A stretch of 19,418 bases of DNA from Richelia sp. UBA3308. GTDB taxonomy: Bacteria > Cyanobacteriota > Cyanobacteriia > Cyanobacteriales > Nostocaceae. Of the stretch, positions 13,133-19,418 are shown in pieces (position 1 is the first letter of the stretch; the number at the start of each line of letters is the position of its first letter). Both the position numbers and the translations under genes were made by a program. The stretch lies in the NCBI GenBank assembly GCA_002361335.1, contig DESS01000006.1, positions 13,529 through 32,946 of the forward strand, in the 5' to 3' direction. The notes beneath the pieces are model-generated. The model saw only the letters and a list, made by a program, of their open reading frames with translations. It searched no databases and was not told the origin of the DNA.

Positions 13133-14017
13133 CTAAGTTCGTTTGCGTCCGCGTTCTCGCCGCGAACGATTTGATGAAGCCTCATATTCAAGGGCTGCGC
13201 CCATGCCGAATAACACTCCACTTAATACCCAAAACACTTCTAAGATGTCTCCACTTTGATAATTGGGATCTCTAGTAGCCCATTTAAACCATATATCTGC
13301 AATGTAAAGGGAAAATGTTGCCACCGCAATCATTCGCCAAGGCAAAGAAGCTCGTCCGCCCCAAAAAGCTAGTAACAGACTGGTGGCAATAATTAATAGT
13401 AATACATCGCAGACTACGTAAAACCAGTTTAAAAATATGCCAACTTGTTCTTTCCATCCAGAAGTTCCTTCAATTACAGTGGTGGTGGTTGCATCTGGCT
13501 GACTAATTAGCCATGCCAAAGCGCTACCAAAGGCAGCGATCGCCAATACAATTATCCACTGCCAAGCCTCTAATTTGATTCGTTTTGAAGCTACCGCTAA
13601 AATCATGCCGATACCGACTAACAAATAAGTCACCACATAAAATATATCGGCAACTGAAGGAAATGGTTCCTGTTTTAAGACGATTTCCATATAGCCAAAA
13701 ATGATCCCTCCTAAGAAATAAGACAGCATACCGATACCAAATAGCAGCCAAACATTTCTGCCGCTGACAATTTGACGACTGCGCCAATTTCTTAAGCATA
13801 AAATTCCGGCACCCAAATAAGCTAGAATTTCTAAAATATTTGTTCCAATTACATACCACTCCGCACGTTTTGCTACACCATTTGCATCCGGAACCTTGGC
13901 GCTAAAAAGTAAAAAGTATTGCAATGCCAAAATACCCCAAGCAATACTAGCCAGGATGATGTTCTGAGTTGTAAACCAAGATTTTGAATCGGAAGACTTA
14001 TTGTAAATGCTACTCAT
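13133..14017 (-). CDS. Multi-span membrane protein of unknown function
   Basis: The 294-residue protein has about eight hydrophobic stretches, a short polar N-terminus and a strongly basic C-terminus (SSNRSRRERGRKRT). A PFPSVADIFYVVTYLLVGIG segment (about 118-137) resembles the P-x-PS-x-x-D-x-x-Y signature in the membrane sensor regions of some bacterial GGDEF and kinase proteins. Here there is no attached output domain. The protein could be a stand-alone membrane sensor or scaffold; this is inference only. The stop codon is 10 bp from the start of the HTH gene downstream, so the two are probably co-transcribed and may act together. The ATG at 14017 is the first in frame. Complete, not truncated. 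Confidence 0.7.
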   Translation of the reverse strand: MSSIYNKSSDSKSWFTTQNIILASIAWGILALQYFLLFSAKVPDANGVAKRAEWYVIGTNILEILAYLGAGILCLRNWRSRQIVSGRNVWLLFGIGMLSYFLGGIIFGYMEIVLKQEPFPSVADIFYVVTYLLVGIGMILAVASKRIKLEAWQWIIVLAIAAFGSALAWLISQPDATTTTVIEGTSGWKEQVGIFLNWFYVVCDVLLLIIATSLLLAFWGGRASLPWRMIAVATFSLYIADIWFKWATRDPNYQSGDILEVFWVLSGVLFGMGAALEYEASSNRSRRERGRKRT

Positions 14018-14086
14018 TTATACTGTACCGTGTTTATGCATTTAGCAGATATCAAAGCTGATAGATTGTGTAAGTAAGATAAAATC

Positions 14087-14104
14087 TACACTCTGCTGAG
14101 TGTA
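14087..14104. terminator. Hairpin between the 14155 and 14017 genes
   Basis: TACACTC-TGCT-GAGTGTA is a perfect 7-bp stem with a 4-nt loop, 51 bp after the stop of the 14814-14155 gene. There is no strong U-tract on the minus strand, so it is at best a weak terminator. Confidence 0.35.
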
Positions 14105-14154
14105 TTTAACTTGACAAACCAACACAATCTTAACTGCATAAAAATCCTTATGTG

Positions 14155-14814
14155 CTAATGCCACAGTTTATTCAAGCTGGAATTTTTTAGCCAATTAATA
14201 AATAGCGATCGTTCCGACATCGGTATATCTTGTAAAGTATCCATCACCTGATGGGCAAAATCGGAACTACCAAAATACGCTTTACCCAGTCGATGTAATT
14301 CTTCGAGGAATACAACTACATAATCTTCATCCCACAAAGGAATTTGAATTGGTTCAATGGGGTTTATACTCAGCAAATACTCAATTGCCTGGGATGAAGA
14401 AGCTGTTTTTAATTGCAATCGATTCAAGATATGTGAAATTTCTTTCTTAAATAAACTTGCTTGTTTCGCGCCAAGAAATTCTTCAATATCCATATACACC
14501 ACTTGCAACAGCAAAATACTTGCAACCGTCAAAATCCGATTATTACCTTGACTGCTTCCTTGATCCCCAACCTGATTTAAACGAATTTTACCCCAAACAC
14601 TGAAGCGGTGTTCTTCCTCCAACAACACGCAGGCTTTGCCTCGGTTATCTGTCAATTCTCGCCACAAAGCCCTAGCTTCTTCTTCTTGAGTCGCTTTAAA
14701 GGCACTAATCAAGCGAAAAGTTTGTCCTTGATAATGAAGAACAGGCACCTGTTGGTCACGAGAGGGGTGTACGATGCTTGATATTTCAACGTCCTGCCGT
14801 TTCAGAATAAACAT
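14155..14814 (-). CDS. Conserved cyanobacterial protein (Npun_F0813-like)
   Basis: The 219-residue soluble protein starts MFILKRQDVEISSIVHPSRD and contains VPVLHYQGQTFRLISAF, EEARALWRELTDNRGKACVLLEEE and FSVWGKIRLNQV. I associate this pattern with the cyanobacterium-specific family named after Npun_F0813. That attribution is from memory and moderately secure. No catalytic motif, signal peptide or membrane span is visible. The C-terminal half is helical and leucine-rich. The function is unknown. The ATG at 14814 gives the expected N-terminus. It is transcribed divergently from tRNA-Arg and is followed after 137 bp by the membrane-protein gene on the same strand. Confidence 0.7.
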   Translation of the reverse strand: MFILKRQDVEISSIVHPSRDQQVPVLHYQGQTFRLISAFKATQEEEARALWRELTDNRGKACVLLEEEHRFSVWGKIRLNQVGDQGSSQGNNRILTVASILLLQVVYMDIEEFLGAKQASLFKKEISHILNRLQLKTASSSQAIEYLLSINPIEPIQIPLWDEDYVVVFLEELHRLGKAYFGSSDFAHQVMDTLQDIPMSERSLFINWLKNSSLNKLWH

Positions 14815-15016
14815 GAAATTTCCAGATAACTCCTCGCGCCCGGCATTGTTTTTATATGGGAGATATAATAACCTTTGTCTTTGTAAAAATTTACGCTTTT
14901 ACCGACCACAACACAATATACCTGAGTTATACTCCTTTACTCCGAATTTTTATCTAACTTTATAGTCAATCAAATTACATTTTACCTCGACTTTTACAAA
15001 AAATCATTATTTCTCA

Positions 15017-15045
15017 TTGCTTTTTCTTCAAACTACTGATAGAAT
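15017..15045 (+). promoter_or_regulatory. Putative promoter of tRNA-Arg
   Basis: TTGCTT (15017-15022) and TAGAAT (15040-15045) are separated by 17 bp, a good sigma-70-type arrangement. Transcription would begin about 30 nt upstream of the mature tRNA 5' end. Confidence 0.45.
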
Positions 15046-15082
15046 ACACAAGTTAACTTTTAAAGAGTTAGATTTTCTGTTT

Positions 15083-15156
15083 GGGCGCGTAGCTCAGCCG
15101 GATAGAGCAACTGCCTTCTAAGCAGTCGGTCGCAGGTTCGAGTCCTGCCGCGCCCG
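15083..15156 (+). tRNA. tRNA-Arg (anticodon UCU)
   Basis: The 74-nt cloverleaf is complete: acceptor GGGCGCG/CGCGCCC, D-arm GCTC/GAGC, anticodon stem ACTGC/GCAGT with loop CTTCTAA (anticodon TCT), variable loop CGGTC, T-arm GCAGG/CCTGC with TTCGAGT, and discriminator G. CCA is not encoded. It reads AGA/AGG arginine codons (AGA directly). A plasmid-type replication gene follows 785 bp downstream, which fits tRNA genes as common integration sites, but no repeated copy of the tRNA 3' end is present in the window. Confidence 0.97.
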
Positions 15157-15351
15157 CTTTTTACAATAAATAAATATTAATTCCTAGTAATGGTATTAAA
15201 CTTAACTTCCCAAACATGCTCTAAGGGAGTACGTGTTGCTCTGTAAGGCAGTGGTTCGCCCCCAGGGCTGTTTTTTCGGATTCTGACAACTGTAAAGGCT
15301 GTAAATTACGGCATTTTCCAACTAAATCAGGTATAGAAAGATTTTCTAAAA

Positions 15352-15377
15352 CTCTTGTGGTACGGGCATTCCTTCCC
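15352..15377 (+). repeat. Dispersed 26-bp repeat, copy 2
   Basis: Matches 3218-3243 at 24 of 26 bases, starting CTCTTGTGGTACGGGCAT. The second arm of the internal hairpin is degraded (TTCCC in place of TGCCC). Confidence 0.6.
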
Positions 15378-15869
15378 ATGAGAATATACCGATGCCATGG
15401 CAAAAATATGCTGTATTTATTCAACGCCCCATAAACACCAGTAATATCATGTCCGGTTAAACAGTTATCGTATTTGATCTGAGTAATGAGTAAGGAGTAA
15501 TGAGTAATAACCGCCATCTTTTTAATCGGGTTATATCGTAAGTAATTAGCCGCACTTGATATAAAACTTCTGGCTTTCACCCCGAATTATTATTTGACCA
15601 AAAAATAAACAGGATACAAGCCATCGATAATCCGTGGAAAGAAAAAAAATTTCCACTTCGGCGTGAGCCCCTCGATTCCCAACTGTGGGTACTTGATAAC
15701 TGATAACTCAAATGACATTTTTACTGATAAATAAAAAAATAATTGCTAACAAATATTACAATACAAACCTATTACTTGTAGAATATAAAACAAAAAATGA
15801 ATCTATTTCGATTTAGACAATGTCTTTAATATAACCTTGTGATATAAATTGCATAAAAAAACCTTAAAA

Positions 15870-15890
15870 TCCCGAATATGAAAATCGGGA
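15870..15890. promoter_or_regulatory. Hairpin upstream of the replication gene
   Basis: TCCCGA and TCGGGA form a perfect 6-bp stem with a 9-nt A-rich loop, about 50 bp before the replication gene. It could be part of a leader or antisense-RNA control, as is common for plasmid rep genes, but nothing beyond the dyad supports this. Confidence 0.3.
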
Positions 15891-15941
15891 AGTGCATGTT
15901 AGATTCTTCAAATCCATTTTTTGCGCTTTCCGCCATATATA

Positions 15942-18900
15942 ATGCATTTGCACTATCTACACCACAAACATCTTGAGGAATTAGTCAATAGTAGTGGCAT
16001 TGATTTACACCTGGCGAAGCTGAATTTTAGGTCTCTGGAAGACAAAACTGCTTACGATTATCTATTTATTTCCGAACTGATTCCCCGTACAAATACCGGA
16101 ATTGTCAAAAGTAGGTGGTTGGAACGTTATGCTCATATAAACGCTGGTGGTTGGTGGTGTTCGGGAGTTGATGTGCTGAATAATTGGCAGATGATGGAGT
16201 GGGGATGTTTTAAACCAAACCAGCCTCGTATCAATGAAAAAGGTAAGCCCATCAAATACGAACATCCTCCTTGTATGCCGACGCGGATATTTTGTCTGCG
16301 GGTGCCGTTAGGAGTATGGCAGCAAATAGCTGTGCGTTACAATGTCAAGCTACCCGAAAATATTGCGATCGCCTCCGATGGTGCTGCTATAAGCTTTTGG
16401 AAATGGGTAATGGAAAACAATATACCCGTAATCATCTGCGAAGGGGTTAAGAAAGCAGCTGCATTACTTACACAAGGATATGCAGCCATTGGAATTCCGG
16501 GAATAACCAGTGGTTATAGAGTTGTTAAAGATAAATTTGGTAAAGTTATCCGTCGCCAGCTGATTCCAGATTTAGCGGCTTTTAGTATTACTAAGCGTAC
16601 TATTTATATATGTTTTGATTTTGAAACTGAACTGAAAAAAATTAGCGCTGTCAATAACGCCATATCTCAACTTGGTTTATTATTCCAAGAAAAAAATTGC
16701 CCAGTTCAAGTAATCGAACTTCCGGGAATGGAAAAAGGGGTTGATGAATTTATTGTCGCCAAAGGTGGGAGTGTTTTCGATAAAATTTATCGTCAAAGTC
16801 TTGATTTAGAAGTTTACCTTGCTCATAGTAAACCCCACACTAATTTAACGATTCCTGCGGCACTTACTATTAATCGTCGCTACTTAGGTGACATACCTTT
16901 TCCAACTTCGGGATTAGTCGGTGTTAAATCAGCAAAAGGAACTGGAAAAACGACAACATTGCAAACTGTTGTTAAACAGGCATTAGATAGAAATCAACCA
17001 ATTTTATTAATTACTCATAGAATCCAATTAGGGCGATTCCTGTGCAAGAAAGTGGGGATAAAATGGGGTATAAATAATCAAGACTGGGGAATTCCCAATA
17101 CTTCAAATTATTCTAAAAATTATTCTAAAGGATTATGTATTGATTCAATTTGGAAACTCAATCCAAATGAATGGCAAGGGGCGATTATTATTTTAGATGA
17201 GGTTGAGCAATCTTTATGGCATTTATTACACAGTAATACCTGTAAAGATAAACGAGTCAAAATTCTAAAGTTATTTGAACAGCTAATTTCTAGTGTTTTA
17301 ACAACTGGAGGATTAGTTATTGCTCAAGATGCCGATTTATCAGATGTTTCTTTAGAATATCTCCAAAGATTAGCAGGGATAAAATTATCACCCTGGATTG
17401 TTGTGAATCAGTGGAAACCCGAAAAAGCTTGGGATGTAACTTTTTATGATTCACCAAATCCTACACCGCTAATTCAACAGCTAGAAATAGATTTACTTGC
17501 CGGAAGAAAATGTTATGTTACTACCGATAGTCGTACCGGACGTTACAGTAGTGAAACAATTGAACATTATTTAAAAGAACGTTTGGATAAATTACGACAT
17601 TTATATCCCAAAACTTTAATAGTTAGCAGTCATACTACTAATACACCAGGCCATGAAGCAGTTGATTTTGTTGCAGCTATTAATCAGAAAATTATCGAAT
17701 ACGACGCGGTTTTTGTAACTCCCAGTCTCGGTACGGGAATTAGTATTGATGTCGAGCATTTTGACCGAGTTTATGGGATTTTTCAAGGAGTGATTCCAGA
17801 TTCCGAAGCCAGACAAGCATTAGCAAGAGTACGGGATGATGTACCCCGTGTTGTTTGGTGTGCGAAGCGAGGAATTGGTTTAATCGGTAGCGGTAGTACA
17901 AATTATCGATCGCTGTCTTTCTGGTATCAGGAAAATCAAAAAGAAAACTTGGCTTTATTAAGTCCGCTACATAAAATAGATATTGATTTACCATTAGTTT
18001 ATGACCCCATTCATCTCAGAACTTGGGCAAAATTATCGGCAAGGGTAAATGCTTCGATTAACTTTTATCGTCAATCCATGAAAGAAGGTTTGACGGCAGA
18101 AGGGCATAATTTATGGGTACGTACTAATGACATTCAGAAGAATATTATTCGAGATTTGCGTTATGCATTTTTAGCCACCGATAAAGAAGATTTAGCAACT
18201 CGTAGAAGGTTGATTAGAGAAATTGTCAAAGTCAAAAAAGATTGGGAAAAAAGCCGTCAGAAATCTCAAGAAATTAATCATAATATCAAAAAAATTAAGC
18301 AACAGAATCAACTAGCCGTAGCAACTGCTGTAAGTAATGCTCCAGATATAGATTACTTAGAATACGAGCAGTTATTAACTAAACATTCCCTTACAGATAA
18401 AGAACGTCACAAAATCAATAAATACTTTCTGAGAAAAAGATACGCTGTAGAAGTAACACCCCAGCTAAAATTGCAGGATGATAAAGGCTACTATTATCAA
18501 TTGCGAACCCATTATTATTTAACTCATTCCAGCGAATATTTTCACATACGAGATAAACAAGAATGGAATCAACAATTATCATCGGGTGATGGCAAAGTTT
18601 TTCTACCGGATTTAAAAATATACACTCAGAGAATAGAAGCTTTACGAGCATTAGGTGTTTTACAATTACTCGAACCCGGTAGAGAGTTTCTTGAAAACGA
18701 TCCCGATTTGATATTGCTGAAAAATACAGTATTGCGTTGTAGTAAACATATTCAGAGAGTTTTAAACATTAATTTAGCAGTAGAAAAAGAACAGGTTTCC
18801 ATAATCAAAATTATTCGGCGATTGCTTAGTTTATTGGGTTTGAAACTAAAGCGAGTAAATAATGTATATCGTATCGATACAAAAACACTTAATGATGGAA

Positions 18901-19016
18901 GAGAAAAGATATTTTCTGTATGGTGTCAACGAGATGAATTAATGTTGACGCATTTAAAAAACGTTGCTGATTCTCAAATCAAGGTAAAAAGTCCAGTTGT
19001 CTTAAACAATTCATAA
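15942..19016 (+). CDS. Plasmid-type replication protein, CyRepA1-like (DUF3854 Toprim + helicase)
   Basis: The product of about 1024 residues has a conserved N-terminus (LNFRSLEDKTAYDYL, then HINAGGWWCSGVDVLNNWQMMEWGCFKPNQPR). A DUF3854/Toprim-like domain follows, with the acidic motif VIICEGVKKAAALLTQGYAAIGIPGITSG and IYICFDFET (about 158-235). A P-loop ATPase comes next with Walker A GVKSAKGTGKTTTL (about 325) and Walker B IIILDEVEQ (about 415), then SF2-like motifs PSLGTGISIDVEHFDRVYGIFQG (about 595) and SEARQALARVRDD (about 620, arginine finger), and a long C-terminal region. This order is that of the large primase-helicase replication proteins of cyanobacterial plasmids (CyRepA1 group, related to Slr7037 of pSYSA, as I recall). 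All key motifs are intact. I prefer the ATG at 15942 over an in-frame TTG at 15921; neither has a Shine-Dalgarno. It may mark integrated plasmid DNA. Confidence 0.8.
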   Translation: MHLHYLHHKHLEELVNSSGIDLHLAKLNFRSLEDKTAYDYLFISELIPRTNTGIVKSRWLERYAHINAGGWWCSGVDVLNNWQMMEWGCFKPNQPRINEKGKPIKYEHPPCMPTRIFCLRVPLGVWQQIAVRYNVKLPENIAIASDGAAISFWKWVMENNIPVIICEGVKKAAALLTQGYAAIGIPGITSGYRVVKDKFGKVIRRQLIPDLAAFSITKRTIYICFDFETELKKISAVNNAISQLGLLFQEKNCPVQVIELPGMEKGVDEFIVAKGGSVFDKIYRQSLDLEVYLAHSKPHTNLTIPAALTINRRYLGDIPFPTSGLVGVKSAKGTGKTTTLQTVVKQALDRNQPILLITHRIQLGRFLCKKVGIKWGINNQDWGIPNTSNYSKNYSKGLCIDSIWKLNPNEWQGAIIILDEVEQSLWHLLHSNTCKDKRVKILKLFEQLISSVLTTGGLVIAQDADLSDVSLEYLQRLAGIKLSPWIVVNQWKPEKAWDVTFYDSPNPTPLIQQLEIDLLAGRKCYVTTDSRTGRYSSETIEHYLKERLDKLRHLYPKTLIVSSHTTNTPGHEAVDFVAAINQKIIEYDAVFVTPSLGTGISIDVEHFDRVYGIFQGVIPDSEARQALARVRDDVPRVVWCAKRGIGLIGSGSTNYRSLSFWYQENQKENLALLSPLHKIDIDLPLVYDPIHLRTWAKLSARVNASINFYRQSMKEGLTAEGHNLWVRTNDIQKNIIRDLRYAFLATDKEDLATRRRLIREIVKVKKDWEKSRQKSQEINHNIKKIKQQNQLAVATAVSNAPDIDYLEYEQLLTKHSLTDKERHKINKYFLRKRYAVEVTPQLKLQDDKGYYYQLRTHYYLTHSSEYFHIRDKQEWNQQLSSGDGKVFLPDLKIYTQRIEALRALGVLQLLEPGREFLENDPDLILLKNTVLRCSKHIQRVLNINLAVEKEQVSIIKIIRRLLSLLGLKLKRVNNVYRIDTKTLNDGREKIFSVWCQRDELMLTHLKNVADSQIKVKSPVVLNNS

Positions 19017-19087
19017 AAAACAAACAACCCGGTTGAGTGTTGCCGCAGCCACCACTTTAGTTTTATTTATTGATTGGAGTTTTGATC

Positions 19088-19132
19088 GGTAAATAAGCGT
19101 ATATATACTTTGGGTAAATAAAATATATACTT
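19088..19132 (+). repeat. Direct repeat upstream of the asnB-like gene
   Basis: GGTAAATAA followed by ATATATACTT occurs twice (19088-19110 and 19113-19132), the first copy with a 4-nt GCGT insert. It lies in the 153-bp gap after the replication gene. It could be a pair of binding sites (operator or iteron-like), or an AT-rich duplication. Confidence 0.5.
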
Positions 19133-19169
19133 ATGAAAGATTCCTCACCATCTTGAAAGCGATTTTTTT

Positions 19170-19418
19170 ATGTGTGGCATAGTGGCATTGTTTTCAACGG
19201 ACGAGCAAATTGCAGAATCATCTTTGAAAAAAGGCATGGATTCCTTAAAACATCGAGGCCCAGATGGGTTTGGGTTTTGGATTTCTCCTGAGCGCCAAGT
19301 TGGTTTAGGGCATAGAAGACTTAGTATTATCGATATTGATCGTGGTGAACAGCCGATTGCTAACCAAGATAAAACTTTACATATAATTGTCAATGGAGAG
19401 TTATGTCCTAGTACACTA
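19170..19418 (+). CDS. Asparagine synthetase B-like protein (class II glutamine amidotransferase domain), 5' part
   Basis: The ATG at 19170 opens an 83-codon frame that reaches the window edge. It starts MCGIVALFS, where Cys2 becomes the N-terminal nucleophile after Met removal. Then come LKHRGPDGFGFW, GLGHRRLSIID and GEQPIAN, and an IIVNGE segment, all standard for the glutaminase domain of glutamine-hydrolysing asparagine synthetases. Such genes serve asparagine synthesis or amidations in peptide natural-product clusters; which applies is unknown. After NGEL the frame reads CPSTL where the family normally has YDF or similar, so coding similarity appears to stop at about base 19403. The frame is therefore either disrupted by an insertion or simply diverges at the edge. 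It lies 153 bp downstream of the replication gene on the same strand. Confidence 0.85.
   Translation, partial: MCGIVALFSTDEQIAESSLKKGMDSLKHRGPDGFGFWISPERQVGLGHRRLSIIDIDRGEQPIANQDKTLHIIVNGELCPSTL
19404..19418. mobile_element. Possible insertion-element terminus at the window edge
   Basis: The last 15 bases, TGTCCTAGTACACTA, follow directly after the point where asparagine-synthetase similarity stops and are preceded by TA. This is what an insertion sequence inserted at a TA would look like, with the assembly ending in the repeat. Too short to confirm. Confidence 0.25.

Larger units (their letters stand above)
15157..15941. other. 785-bp gene-poor region between tRNA-Arg and the replication gene
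   Basis: No convincing gene. It holds a dispersed 26-bp repeat (15352-15377, matching 3218-3243), a simple run of ACTCATTACTC-type repeats (about 15478-15510), a GTGGAAA/TTTCCAC hairpin with an A-rich loop (15634-15656) and a TCCCGA/TCGGGA hairpin (15870-15890). A weak 119-codon minus-strand frame (15221-15580) runs through these repeats and is not credible. Confidence 0.55.

Noticed and set aside
15221..15580. 119-codon minus-strand ORF downstream of tRNA-Arg
   Set aside because: It runs through simple repeats (HYSLLIT-type text from ACTCATTACTC runs) and the dispersed 26-bp repeat, has no recognisable domain and no ribosome-binding site, and is best read as fortuitous.
15083..19418. Duplicated tRNA-Arg 3' end as an attachment site
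   Set aside because: I looked for a second GGTTCGAGTCCTGCC-like stretch downstream and found none within the window.
1..19418. CRISPR array
   Set aside because: Repeats present are tandem pairs, microsatellites or dispersed single copies; no regularly spaced direct-repeat series was seen.

Overview
The window looks like chromosomal DNA from a cyanobacterium, probably a filamentous Nostocales-type genome. It carries at least eight HIP1 octamers (GCGATCGC), a Ycf51 homologue, several cyanobacterium-restricted hypothetical proteins and the short stem-loop repeats typical of cyanobacterial intergenic DNA. The DNA is AT-rich and gene-sparse, with many intergenic gaps of 250-750 bp.

Layout. 1-1143: ycf51 (+) converging on a small peptidoglycan-binding-domain protein (-). 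1756-4574: a GldA-like metal-dependent dehydrogenase and a class I PLP aminotransferase (both +), separated by repeat-rich DNA. 4617-11260: an arsenic-resistance island. arsR (+) faces a long leftward series transcribed in the order aquaporin, FAD/NAD(P) disulfide reductase, GAPDH, arsJ, arsC. 11546-14814: cutA, a repeat-bearing HTH protein, a multi-span membrane protein and a conserved cyanobacterial protein, all leftward. 15083-15156: tRNA-Arg(UCU). 15942-19016: a large Toprim/helicase-like replication protein of the cyanobacterial plasmid (CyRepA1-like) type. 19170-19418: the 5' end of an asparagine-synthetase-like gene, running off the window.

How the arsenic genes would work together (inference from known families). 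Arsenate can be handled in two ways. ArsC reduces it to arsenite, which would leave through the aquaglyceroporin-type channel. Alternatively the dedicated GAPDH makes 1-arseno-3-phosphoglycerate and ArsJ exports it. No ArsB or Acr3 pump and no ArsM or ArsH is present in the window. ArsR carries the three-cysteine arsenite sensor motif and probably controls the set. Short TTGA-N(1-4)-TCAA dyads lie upstream of three of the ars genes. The single-cysteine flavoprotein disulfide reductase between GAPDH and the aquaporin is the least understood member.

The intergenic spaces carry several miniature inverted-repeat elements (4973-5295, 5902-6030, 8634-8743, 3088-3156) and dispersed short repeats. 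The right end combines a tRNA gene, a gene-poor 785-bp gap, a plasmid-type replication gene and an asnB-like gene whose family similarity stops about 15 bases before the edge. This suggests a mobile-DNA boundary.
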